Below are positions 36,059 through 45,225 of a stretch of 64,000 nucleotides of DNA, piece after piece. The DNA is from Candidatus Pelagibacter sp. (GTDB lineage: Bacteria; Pseudomonadota; Alphaproteobacteria; Pelagibacterales; Pelagibacteraceae), in contig JAOIXS010000002.1 of the NCBI GenBank assembly GCA_028225715.1, positions 1 to 64,000 on the forward strand. Reading direction: 5' to 3'. The translations under genes and the position numbers were made by a program. Numbering within the stretch: position 1 is the stretch's first letter; each line of letters begins with the position of its first letter. Under the pieces are notes generated by a model. The model saw nothing but the letters and a program-made list of their open reading frames with translations. It ran no database searches and was not told the origin of the DNA.

Positions 36059-38512
36059 TTAAAATCTTTTTGTTTTATCAATTGTTGTTAGCCATTTTTT
36101 GTAATTTTTTACTGAAAATTTTTGATATTCAATAATATTATAATCATATGATTTATCTTTTATTTTATTTGAAACATGATCAAACTCTTCATAGCTTGTA
36201 GGTACAAATTTTACTCTATCTCCTGGTTTAAAAAGACATATACTTTCTTCAAATACTGAAAAACTTTTTTGGGTATCCCAAATAGGAACTGGTATAATAC
36301 CAAATATTTGATAACCCCCAGGCAACCTGTCAGGATAGATTGACGTAGAAGACCCACCCATACCCACCGCACCTTTTGGAGTCCAAGTTCTTGGTGGATT
36401 ATATTTTGGAGCTGTTAATTTGCATCTAGGATCAAGAGGCATCATGAATGGAAGTCCTGGCCAAAAACCAAGCGCTGATACCCAGTATTCCGTTCCGGAG
36501 TGCACTCTCACAAATTGTTCTGTATTTTCAAGGTTATTCAACTCTACTATAAACTCTGGATCAGGTGTTTTTTGAGCAATTTTGCTTGAGTAATCTTCGA
36601 TGCATTCTTTTGTCCATTTATCAAGGTAAACAGTGGGAAATGAGAAGATTCTACTATTAATCTCAATATCATCAGTTGGACCTAGTGATTTTATAAGCGA
36701 TTTCATCTCATTTTTTAAATCATTAAATTTTATTTCATCAGGATTATAATGAATAAGCATTGATGCAAAACAAGGAGCAGTTTCATAAATACCTTTAATT
36801 TTATTATCATAAATAGCTTTGGCTAAGTTTTGTGCGGTAAAATTTATTTCAAGATCCATAAGACTACCAAATTCAATGAACATATATTTGTCTCCACCTG
36901 GCTTGAATACTGGTTCTTCATAAATTTTTCCAATTATATTTTGAGTTGATTTTTTTTTATCAATATTATTTTCTTTATTCAAAATATTGTTAAATATTGA
37001 GAAATCTTTTTTAGTATAAAGTTTAGAAGAATTATCTTTTTGAGATTCTGCAGTTATTTTTTTAAAAGCTTCAACATCTTTATCCGTATATTTTTGAACA
37101 ACATCTTTTTTAGTGGAAATATCTTGTTCTACTTTTTTTGTATTTCCTTTTTTTTCTGTAAATAAAGATAAATTATTCTCAATAAATTTAGTATTATATA
37201 TCGCGTTTTTAAATGATTCATTTTTTAAAACAGAAATTAAAAAAGATTTATTTGTATTTATTCCTTCTAATTCTAATTCATTTAAATATTGAATCATATT
37301 ATTTATACATTCAGCTCTATTAATTCCTTTTGAGATAATTTTTGCAATCATAGGGTCATAATAAAAAGATATTTCATCTCCTTCATCAACACCAATATCT
37401 AGCCTGATGTTATGTAAGCCTGTATTTGGAATTTTTAATTTTGAAATTTTTCCAGGAGAAGGAAGAAAATTTTTAGTAGGATCTTCAGCATACAATCTAC
37501 ATTCAACTGCATGTCCTGATTTATTAATTTTACTTTGTTCTATTGAGTCAATATTCATATTTAATGCAAATTTTATTTGCATTTCAACTAAATCAAAATT
37601 TGTGACTGCTTCTGTAACAGGGTGTTCTACTTGAATTCTAGTATTCATTTCTAAGAAATAAAACTTTTTATTATCTATATCATAAATGTATTCTATTGTT
37701 CCTGCTCCTTCATATTTTTGATTAGTCACAAAATTTACAGCACTTTCTGCCATTTCATCAATAATAGATTGTTCAATTTTTGGTGCTGGACTTTCTTCTA
37801 TAATTTTTTGGAAACGTCTTTGTATTGAACAATCTCTTTCATAAAAGTGTAAAGCTTTTTTTTCACCTAGACCAAAAACTTGAATTTCAATATGTCTTGC
37901 ATTAGATATAAATTTTTCTAAAAAAATATCACTATTACCAAATGCTTTTTGAGCTAAATTTTTAGTTTTTTCAATTGACTGAACTAATTGTTCAAAATTG
38001 TTTGCAATGTGCATCCCAATTCCACCTCCACCTGCACTTGCCTTTATTAGAATTGGAAAACCTATTTCATTACATTTTTTTTCCAGGTCATCATTTTTTA
38101 GATCATCATTATTTAGACCTGGGCAAATAGGAAGGTTATTTTTTATAGCTAAATCTCTTGCTATGTCTTTATTTCCCATTGATATAATTGTACTAGGTTT
38201 AGGGCCTATCCAGATAATTCCTGAGTCGATGACTTTTTGAGCAAAATCTGCATTTTCTGCCATAAATCCATAACCTGGATGGATAGCATCAGCTTTTAAA
38301 TTCTTAGCAGCTTCAATTATTTTTATTGCTGAAAGATAACTTTCTTGAGCTTTAGAACCACCAATATGAATTGACTCATCTGCTTTTCTTACATGTTTGC
38401 TATTTTTGTCTACATCTGAATAAACAGCTATTGTATGTAAATTTAATTTTTTACAGCTGTCTATAATTCTACAAGCTATTTCACCTCGATTAGCTATTAG
38501 AATTTTCTTCAT
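36059..38512 (-). CDS. Biotin carboxylase fused to PxpB/KipI domain
   Basis: An 817-residue fusion. Residues 1-445 form a biotin carboxylase (GEIACRIIDSCKKL, ATP loop SAGGGGIGMHI, catalytic EMNTRIQVEHPVTEA). Residues about 446-530 are a Lys/Asp-rich linker. Residues about 530-800 form the KipI/AHS1 domain (FWPGLPFMMPLDPRCKL, LPGGYQIFG). The ATP loop has Ile where Lys or Arg is usual. The linker holds two copies of Tyr-x3-Asp-x3-Phe-x2-Ile (Y475-I486, Y499-I510). The domain set resembles a split urea carboxylase. It overlaps pxpA by four bases. Confidence 0.88.
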   Translation of the reverse strand: MKKILIANRGEIACRIIDSCKKLNLHTIAVYSDVDKNSKHVRKADESIHIGGSKAQESYLSAIKIIEAAKNLKADAIHPGYGFMAENADFAQKVIDSGIIWIGPKPSTIISMGNKDIARDLAIKNNLPICPGLNNDDLKNDDLEKKCNEIGFPILIKASAGGGGIGMHIANNFEQLVQSIEKTKNLAQKAFGNSDIFLEKFISNARHIEIQVFGLGEKKALHFYERDCSIQRRFQKIIEESPAPKIEQSIIDEMAESAVNFVTNQKYEGAGTIEYIYDIDNKKFYFLEMNTRIQVEHPVTEAVTNFDLVEMQIKFALNMNIDSIEQSKINKSGHAVECRLYAEDPTKNFLPSPGKISKLKIPNTGLHNIRLDIGVDEGDEISFYYDPMIAKIISKGINRAECINNMIQYLNELELEGINTNKSFLISVLKNESFKNAIYNTKFIENNLSLFTEKKGNTKKVEQDISTKKDVVQKYTDKDVEAFKKITAESQKDNSSKLYTKKDFSIFNNILNKENNIDKKKSTQNIIGKIYEEPVFKPGGDKYMFIEFGSLMDLEINFTAQNLAKAIYDNKIKGIYETAPCFASMLIHYNPDEIKFNDLKNEMKSLIKSLGPTDDIEINSRIFSFPTVYLDKWTKECIEDYSSKIAQKTPDPEFIVELNNLENTEQFVRVHSGTEYWVSALGFWPGLPFMMPLDPRCKLTAPKYNPPRTWTPKGAVGMGGSSTSIYPDRLPGGYQIFGIIPVPIWDTQKSFSVFEESICLFKPGDRVKFVPTSYEEFDHVSNKIKDKSYDYNIIEYQKFSVKNYKKWLTTIDKTKRF

Positions 38513-39228
38513 TTATTAAGTGCTAATCTTATGCCTTTAATAATTTCAACTGCGTTAGGAGTGTCTGAGTGTACACAAATAGTATCACAACCAACATCTA
38601 TATCTTTACCTATAGTATTAGTAACTTTTTTTTCTGATAAAGCACGTAAAACACGATCAGTTGCAATTTTACTGTCATAAGAAGCATTCTTACCTTTTGC
38701 TATTACTAATTTTCCATTCTCATCATAATCTAGATCAGCATAAAATTCTGCAATAAAATTTAAACCTCTTTCATTTTTATAAATTTTTTCATGACACGTA
38801 TTTGCCATTCCAAAAATACTAACATCAAAAGTTTCAACAGCATCTGCAATAGCGTGCGCCATGGTTTCATCTTTTGCTGCCATAACATATAATGACCCGT
38901 GAGGTTTAATATGATTTAGGGGCATATTTTGTTCATCTAAAAATGATTTTAAAGCACCAACTTGATACATGATCATACTTTTTATTTCTTGTCTTGGCAT
39001 TTTCATTTCTCGTCTTCCAAATCCTTGCAAGTCAGGGAAAGAAGGATGAGCACCAACTTTTACACCATGTTTTTTTGCAAGTACCACAGTCTTTCTCATA
39101 TGATTTGGGTCTGAAGCATGAAAACCACAAGCAACATTTGCAATATCTATCAAAGGCATTATTTCTTCGTCATTACCAGCTCTATAAATTCCAAAGCTTT
39201 CACCCATGTCACAATTTAATTTGGTCAT
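38509..39228 (-). CDS. pxpA: 5-oxoprolinase subunit A (LamB/YcsF family)
   Basis: A 239-residue LamB/YcsF protein. It starts KLNCDMGESFGIYRAGND and has NVACGFHASDPNHMRKTV, GAHPSFPDLQGFGRREM and HIKPHGSLYVMA, all family signatures. PxpA hydrolyses the phosphorylated or carboxylated lactam made by PxpBC. Encoded upstream of the carboxylase genes and downstream of the importer genes in one leftward run. Confidence 0.93.
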   Translation of the reverse strand: MTKLNCDMGESFGIYRAGNDEEIMPLIDIANVACGFHASDPNHMRKTVVLAKKHGVKVGAHPSFPDLQGFGRREMKMPRQEIKSMIMYQVGALKSFLDEQNMPLNHIKPHGSLYVMAAKDETMAHAIADAVETFDVSIFGMANTCHEKIYKNERGLNFIAEFYADLDYDENGKLVIAKGKNASYDSKIATDRVLRALSEKKVTNTIGKDIDVGCDTICVHSDTPNAVEIIKGIRLALNK

Positions 39229-39240
39229 AAATTTTTTCCT

Positions 39241-40641
39241 TTATATTTGACTTCTTATATGAGGTGACCTAGCGTAAAGTGCTACCATTGGGATAATTAA
39301 CAATCCAAGAATGAATTGTTGTGCTTCCCAACTTAAACCCCACCCAATTAGAACTGTTGTTATTATTTGTAAAATAAATACCCCAATAACACTTAATCCA
39401 TACCCTCCAGAACCACCTAATAATGAGGTACCTCCAATAACAACAGCAGCTATTGTTGTAAATAAATATATATCTCCAGCCCCAACATATCCTCCACCAC
39501 TCCATCCAAGAAGTAATATTCCTGTTAACGCAGAGAAGAATCCACTGATCACATAAGCTCCAATCCAGTATCCTCTCTCAGAAATCGACAATCTAGAAGA
39601 AGACAATCTACTTCCACCTAAGGCATATAAATGTCTACCCCATTTTGTTAACCTTAGAGCAATAATAACCAAAATACTTACTACAATCCAAATAATGATT
39701 ACAGGAGGTATTGGAAGACCAAGAGTTTTTCCTCCCATAGATGCTAAATTTTGCATCCAATCTGGAACCACTCCAAAAACAGTACCTGCTGAAAAAGTTC
39801 CCATTGAAACTAATATTTGAACTCCACCTTTAACAGCAAATCCAACACCCAAAGTTAAAATTAAAGCTTGTCCTTGAAGCCTGAAACTTAAAATACCATT
39901 AACAAATCCAATTAAGGCTCCTAATAACAATATTACTAGACAAGCCAACCAAGGTGAAACTCCTTTAGAGATCAATGACATTAATGCAACATTCATTGAG
40001 CCAATAACAAAAGGGATGGATAAATCCAGTCCTCCTAAAAGTGCAACAAAAGTTTGTCCGATAGTTGCTAAACCAAGAAATGAAGCAAAGACTAGCATTG
40101 ATTTCATATTCATAGTAGTCAAGAAACCGGGTATAGTTAAGGATCCAATAATAAATAGTCCAATCAAAACTCCTATCCCAATAAAAACACTTTTACTTCC
40201 TTTTATATATCTGCTTATGACACCCATAAAAATTACAAATATAAGAAAAATTAAAAAGGAAACTAATGTTCTTCCTGAAAAGAAACTTTCTGAAATAAAA
40301 GATACAAATATAAAAATAAGAATAATGCCAAGAAAAGCTATTGTTTTCCATCTATGTTCTCTAATATTTTTAAAGAAGAAATTTTCTTCATCTTCTTCAT
40401 CTTGAATTTTTTCTTCTTTGGGAAATTTAGTAAATATATTTTTTTTTAAATCTTCGTTAATCCATCTAACAGAAAAATGATACCATCCCCATAATATTAA
40501 TCCAGTTACTGCAATAGAGTAGGTGGCAATATTCATCCAATCAGCACCATCGTACCAACCAAGTACTGCGGTTCCTATGCCACAAAGAATTGCAAATATT
40601 AATCCCAATCCTTTAAAAAATAAAAAAGTTGATCTTTTCAT
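39241..40641 (-). CDS. ABC importer permease, RbsC type, with long N-terminus
   Basis: A 466-residue permease. The family core (GLDLSIPFVIGSMNVALM, GFVNGILSFRLQGQALILTLG, GGTSLLGGSGGY) occupies about residues 170-450. The first 150 residues add about four membrane helices and an acidic loop (EEKIQDEEDEENFF), more than in RbsC (about 320 residues). It pairs with the larger permease two bases upstream. Confidence 0.88.
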   Translation of the reverse strand: MKRSTFLFFKGLGLIFAILCGIGTAVLGWYDGADWMNIATYSIAVTGLILWGWYHFSVRWINEDLKKNIFTKFPKEEKIQDEEDEENFFFKNIREHRWKTIAFLGIILIFIFVSFISESFFSGRTLVSFLIFLIFVIFMGVISRYIKGSKSVFIGIGVLIGLFIIGSLTIPGFLTTMNMKSMLVFASFLGLATIGQTFVALLGGLDLSIPFVIGSMNVALMSLISKGVSPWLACLVILLLGALIGFVNGILSFRLQGQALILTLGVGFAVKGGVQILVSMGTFSAGTVFGVVPDWMQNLASMGGKTLGLPIPPVIIIWIVVSILVIIALRLTKWGRHLYALGGSRLSSSRLSISERGYWIGAYVISGFFSALTGILLLGWSGGGYVGAGDIYLFTTIAAVVIGGTSLLGGSGGYGLSVIGVFILQIITTVLIGWGLSWEAQQFILGLLIIPMVALYARSPHIRSQI

Positions 40642-40642
40642 T

Positions 40643-42943
40643 TTACTTTACCTCTTCCCATTGGCTTAGTTGTTGGTCTCGAGCATTTTTTTCTTTATAG
40701 ATTGACATAAATTGCCACACTAAAGGAGTAATAGGTATACCAATTACTAATACTGCTAAAATTTTATAAAATGAATATCCAACAGAATAAAAAATTGAAG
40801 ACCAAAGAGCTACAGCAATTATGACTATATAAATATATGGAGCAAATCTTTTGTAATTTGCTTTTTCTCCCATATTTAGAAATAAAAAATATTGAATTAA
40901 AAATACCCCTAAAATACTGAAGGCAACTTGAGAGAATCCCGAAGTAGCAGTTTCATAGAAAAATCTTTTAGTACCCTCATATTTAACTAGCGAAAGATCT
41001 CCAATATTTAATTCATTTATAATTTGAGATTGATAAAGAGATGGATCTTCAGTAACAAAAGTATTTCCACCAATAAAGTAAGTAGAAATTATAGCAAGAA
41101 TACCAAACCCAAATATATAGACATTAGTTAAATTTCTTATTCTAGAGTGAACAAATGGTGCGGTTATAACAAATAGAAGTAAAACTACTAGTATCACCCC
41201 ATACCCTTGTATTCCAAAATAGCTGCTGTCTGTATTTTCAATTAAATTATTATATGAAATACCTTTTAGTATAATCAGAGATAGCGCAGCTAAAAAAAAT
41301 AGCATTGCTGTTGATTTGGTTCGAGGACTAAACTGAGGCAACATTGCTACTACAATTAGAGAGGCAAGCAATACAACACCTGCAAAATAAATTATACTAT
41401 ATGCTGTTCCAGAAATAAGAGCACCCTCTGAAATATTAGGTAAATAATTTATTTTTTCTAAACTAAAATATTGAGGAGCAGAAGTTTCAATACTACTTAC
41501 CTGGTTAGATTGTAATGTTATTTTTTCATTGTCTTTTAATAGATCTGTACCTTTATCATCTGGATTAAAAATTAAACCAGCAGCCATTATTACGACAATG
41601 ACTACAAAAGAAATAGTAGATGGACTTCTATGATTTGATAGTAGATAAAATAAAAGAGCAATAAATGCAATTCCTATAATTATATAAAAAATAATTGTTC
41701 CTGGTGTTTCAGTTAATTGAACTACTCCATGTCCTGCAAGAGAGCCACCTTTAGAGGTTCCTTGTCCTGTAGTTGAATCTCCTTCTACGATAATATTTCC
41801 AGTTGAGTCTACTTTTCTTTCTATTGAGCTATTTACCTCAATTTCAACAATCTGCTCAATAATAATAGGTTGATCATAAACTTGATGTATCATTACAAAT
41901 AAACCAGCAAATGCCATTATAATGAAAAAAACCATTACAGATAAACCTTTTGTAACTCTTGTGACATAAGGAAGTATCAAGCTGACCATCAAGGCACCAA
42001 CTAAAACAGCACCATAAGATAAGTCGGACACAAAGCTTTGAAGTCTTTCAAATCTAAAAGTAACTAGGATATAGTTTATAAGATATAAATTTAAAGCACC
42101 TAGAATTGCACCAAACGCACCGCCACGTCCACCGACTAAACTTGCACCACCTAGAACTAGTGCTGTAATACCTAATAATGTATATTTAGTTCCTTGCAAA
42201 GGATCGCCAGACCCAACAAGAGCAGTAAAACATATTGCAGAAAGAGCTGCAAAAATTCCTGCTATCATATGAGCTACTATTCTTACTAAATTAATTTTTA
42301 CACCACTTGTAAAAGCGGCTCGTTCATCCGAACCCATTAATTTTAAATGGCCCCAAAATGCTGTGTGGGTGATTATGTAAAATAATATTGTCGCCAAAAT
42401 CATAAGAAGGAATATTGGGTTTAAAATAGTAAAACCTTCTCCCCAAGGAAGGAGCCAATCAGGAGCTATCCCTCCTGGTCTTGGTAAGATTACTATATTA
42501 ATTCCTGCAAATGCCAAATATCCAGCTAGCGAAACAATAATAGGAGAAACCCTTACAAAACAAACAATTAAAGCATAAAAAAGTTGCCACAGCAAACCCA
42601 TGGCAATTGCATATACAAACCATGTAATAGGCGTTTGTAAGTATCCTGCCGCATATAACTGAATACTACTTACATTTATAAATCCCATAAAGGGACCAAT
42701 AGATAAATCAACTCCCCCTCTTCCTGCCATTGCTATAAATGTCAAAGCATATGTAGTCAATATTAATGGAGCGGTAAGCATTATTGCACTCCCTATACCT
42801 GATTGAGAAATAAGTATTGGACTTCTTATTAGTGCAAAAATTAATAAAGCAAAAAAAATAAAAATAGGGACCATAAGATACTTGTTTGATGAAGTATCTG
42901 TACTTGATCTGTAGGTTTTTTTTAGTTTTTCAATAACTTCCAT
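40643..42943 (-). CDS. ABC importer permease fused to a second membrane domain
   Basis: A 766-residue protein. Residues 1-340 form an RbsC-like permease (GRGGVDLSIGPFMGF, GGASLVGGRGGAFGA). The rest is unlike the family. It starts with a Gly/Thr-rich extracytoplasmic stretch (about 360-420). Then come about eight to ten further hydrophobic helices with polar loops and a charged C-terminus. I do not recognise the second half. Encoded between the repeat protein and the other permease. Confidence 0.85.
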   Translation of the reverse strand: MEVIEKLKKTYRSSTDTSSNKYLMVPIFIFFALLIFALIRSPILISQSGIGSAIMLTAPLILTTYALTFIAMAGRGGVDLSIGPFMGFINVSSIQLYAAGYLQTPITWFVYAIAMGLLWQLFYALIVCFVRVSPIIVSLAGYLAFAGINIVILPRPGGIAPDWLLPWGEGFTILNPIFLLMILATILFYIITHTAFWGHLKLMGSDERAAFTSGVKINLVRIVAHMIAGIFAALSAICFTALVGSGDPLQGTKYTLLGITALVLGGASLVGGRGGAFGAILGALNLYLINYILVTFRFERLQSFVSDLSYGAVLVGALMVSLILPYVTRVTKGLSVMVFFIIMAFAGLFVMIHQVYDQPIIIEQIVEIEVNSSIERKVDSTGNIIVEGDSTTGQGTSKGGSLAGHGVVQLTETPGTIIFYIIIGIAFIALLFYLLSNHRSPSTISFVVIVVIMAAGLIFNPDDKGTDLLKDNEKITLQSNQVSSIETSAPQYFSLEKINYLPNISEGALISGTAYSIIYFAGVVLLASLIVVAMLPQFSPRTKSTAMLFFLAALSLIILKGISYNNLIENTDSSYFGIQGYGVILVVLLLFVITAPFVHSRIRNLTNVYIFGFGILAIISTYFIGGNTFVTEDPSLYQSQIINELNIGDLSLVKYEGTKRFFYETATSGFSQVAFSILGVFLIQYFLFLNMGEKANYKRFAPYIYIVIIAVALWSSIFYSVGYSFYKILAVLVIGIPITPLVWQFMSIYKEKNARDQQLSQWEEVK

Positions 42944-42948
42944 TTTTT

Positions 42949-43464
42949 TTAATCAAAATAAACAATTTTTATTTTTTCTATTTGTAGTTTATTTTTAAGT
43001 TTTTTTTCATTATTTTTTAATTGACTATAATCAACAAACTTAACCTTTGGATTTCTATTGCTAGTCATTTTCTTACCTGAGTTTTTTATTGGTATTATTT
43101 TGTTAAATTCACCATAGTCATTTGATGAATAGCTAAACTCAGTGTCTATATTTTTTTCTATTTTGTGTTCTGTTTTATTCTCAAAATCTAAAAAGTTATT
43201 AAATTGATCAAATTTTTGAAAATCTGATGAATTATAATATTTTTCCTCTTTTTCAGTATCTATTTTTTTAAATAAAGGAAAATTTTTCTCAGTTTTTATA
43301 ATATTATTAAAATAATTTTTATCAGAATTGGCATATCTAATATTATGATTTTTAGATTGAGTAGTATTTTTAATATCAGAATTAAATTTTCTAAAATTAT
43401 TTAATTTATCAAAATTAATTTCATCTTGATCGTTATAGTAATTATCTTTATATTTTGTTTTCAT
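42949..43464 (-). CDS. Repeat protein, possible docking scaffold (171 aa)
   Basis: Not a known family to me. Lys/Asn/Asp/Phe/Tyr-rich, probably disordered. Four copies of Tyr-x3-Asp-x3-Phe-x2-[Ile/Leu/Phe] start at Y10, Y44, Y77 and Y112, with spacings of 34, 33 and 35 residues. The same motif occurs twice in the biotin carboxylase linker. The C-terminus has VKFVDYS (141-147) and terminal IKIVYFD, like the ends of PxpC and the importer ATPase. It overlaps the ATPase stop by one base. A linker between importer and carboxylase is my inference. Confidence 0.7.
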   Translation of the reverse strand: MKTKYKDNYYNDQDEINFDKLNNFRKFNSDIKNTTQSKNHNIRYANSDKNYFNNIIKTEKNFPLFKKIDTEKEEKYYNSSDFQKFDQFNNFLDFENKTEHKIEKNIDTEFSYSSNDYGEFNKIIPIKNSGKKMTSNRNPKVKFVDYSQLKNNEKKLKNKLQIEKIKIVYFD

Positions 43465-45209
43465 TAAAATGTTTTAATCTTTATCTTAGTTTTGTTTTTA
43501 TCAATACTTTCTCTATCAAAATTTACTACTTTTATATTTTTTGTTAAATCTATTTTATTGTCGCTTGATTTATTTTCGATAGGTGATGAGTGTAAATTTG
43601 ATTTATTTGAGATAGTTGTTTCACCAACTCCTGCAGTTTGACCAAACATTCCTTCAAGTAAAGTATCTGCATTAATTCTATCGTTCTCAAAAATATCAAA
43701 TATTGTTCCATTTCTAAAAACTATTACTTTTGGACATAGTCCAATAAATTCTTCCAATTCACTAGATAAGAAAACAACTGTATTACCTTCTTCAACATAT
43801 TTTCTTAAATGAATATATAGATCTCTTTTAGTGCTTATATCTATACCTCTTGCAGGATCGTTTAAAATAAGAACCTTTGGGTGTTGTGCAAAAGACCTTG
43901 CGATCATAACTTTTTGTTGATTTCCTCCACTAAGTGAACCAATTAGATTATCACTTGGGCCAGTTTTAATATTTAGTCTTTCTACCTCCCAATCAAAGAT
44001 TCCATTTAACTCCATCCAATTAACAAATCCTAAAAAGCCAGCCTTACTAGTTTTTTTATAAAGAGGGACAACTAAATTTTCATAAATACTTAAGTTAGGA
44101 AGTATTCCCTCTTTTTTACGATCACCAGAAACAAAAGATATTCCATTTTCTTTTGCATCATCTAATGAATTGTATTTTAGAAATTTTTCATTTGTGTCTA
44201 AAATTTCTAAAGTGCCACCATGAGACTCTTGTACACCTGCTAAGATTTTAACAAAGTCATCTTGTCCATTTCCATCTAAACCTGTTACACCTACTATTTC
44301 TCCTTTTTTAACCTCAAAATTGACTGGTTTACTTTCTGGCCAGACAACTAAGTTTTCTGCTCTCATTACAACTTTATCAGTTTTAGTCTGCATCGCCACT
44401 GATGTAGATTTTTCCCCAGTTTCTTCTCGTCCCGTCATTAAACCTATTAAATTTTTTTCATTAAGATCTTTTTTTTCTAATACTCCAACGTCTTTGCCGT
44501 CTCTCATAACAGTTGCCTTGTCACTAATTCTAACCAATTCAGCAATTCGGTGTGTAACAATAAATATTGCAACACCTTTGTCACGTAATTCTCTCATTTT
44601 TTTAAACAATCTTTCAGTTGAATCAAAATCAAGAGCCGCAGATGACTCATCAAGAATTAATACTTTGGTATTTTCTCTCAAAAATGCTCTTGCAATTGTA
44701 ATCCAAGCTTTTACTGGTAGGGATAAATTAAAAGCAAGCGTGTATGGATCAACGTATTCACCAACAAGATCTTCCATAATTTCTTGCGCTTTTAATACTT
44801 TTTCTCTTTGAGTTAAATTTTTGTACCAAAAATCATCAGAACCAACAAATAAGTTATCAACCACAGATGATTCTTCAGCTATCATTACTTCTTGAAATAC
44901 TGTTGCTATACCCATATTTCTAGCCATTACTGGAGAAGTGGGTGTTTGACCAAGTATTGAAACTTTGCCTTTATCTACTGGCAAAACCCCAGACATTGCT
45001 TTTGCTAATGTGCTTTTACCACAACCATTTCCTCCAACAATTGCATGTATCTCACCAAAATTTGCATTAAAATTCACTCCATTCAGTGCTTTTGTTACGC
45101 CAAAATATTTGTGAACATCTTGGACGTAAATATCACCTTGAATAGTTTTAGACCTGTCAGACAACACCTCTTTAGAGGTGTTGTCTTCTATATTTTTTTC
45201 CACACTCAT
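43464..45209 (-). CDS. ABC importer ATPase, RbsA-type double NBD, with special tail
   Basis: A 581-residue ATPase with two nucleotide-binding domains. The first has Walker A GGNGCGKST and Walker B LILDESSA, but its signature reads LSLPVKAW instead of LSxGQ. The second has a degenerate Walker A (GLDGNGQDD) with an intact LSGGNQQKV. Family members end near residue 510. Here about 60 more residues follow, with NIKVVNFD (558-565) and a terminal IKIKTF. The tail matches those of PxpC and the repeat protein. Confidence 0.9.
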   Translation of the reverse strand: MSVEKNIEDNTSKEVLSDRSKTIQGDIYVQDVHKYFGVTKALNGVNFNANFGEIHAIVGGNGCGKSTLAKAMSGVLPVDKGKVSILGQTPTSPVMARNMGIATVFQEVMIAEESSVVDNLFVGSDDFWYKNLTQREKVLKAQEIMEDLVGEYVDPYTLAFNLSLPVKAWITIARAFLRENTKVLILDESSAALDFDSTERLFKKMRELRDKGVAIFIVTHRIAELVRISDKATVMRDGKDVGVLEKKDLNEKNLIGLMTGREETGEKSTSVAMQTKTDKVVMRAENLVVWPESKPVNFEVKKGEIVGVTGLDGNGQDDFVKILAGVQESHGGTLEILDTNEKFLKYNSLDDAKENGISFVSGDRKKEGILPNLSIYENLVVPLYKKTSKAGFLGFVNWMELNGIFDWEVERLNIKTGPSDNLIGSLSGGNQQKVMIARSFAQHPKVLILNDPARGIDISTKRDLYIHLRKYVEEGNTVVFLSSELEEFIGLCPKVIVFRNGTIFDIFENDRINADTLLEGMFGQTAGVGETTISNKSNLHSSPIENKSSDNKIDLTKNIKVVNFDRESIDKNKTKIKIKTF

Positions 45210-45225
45210 ACTTTATTAAAAAGTA

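Noticed and set aside
40016..40405. Antisense frame of 129 codons inside the permease gene
   Set aside because: Lies wholly within a convincing permease and shows no recognisable domain or start signal.
44320..44811. Antisense frame of 163 codons inside the ABC ATPase gene
   Set aside because: Opposite-strand shadow of a well-recognised ATPase; composition is Ser/Leu-rich as expected for such shadows.
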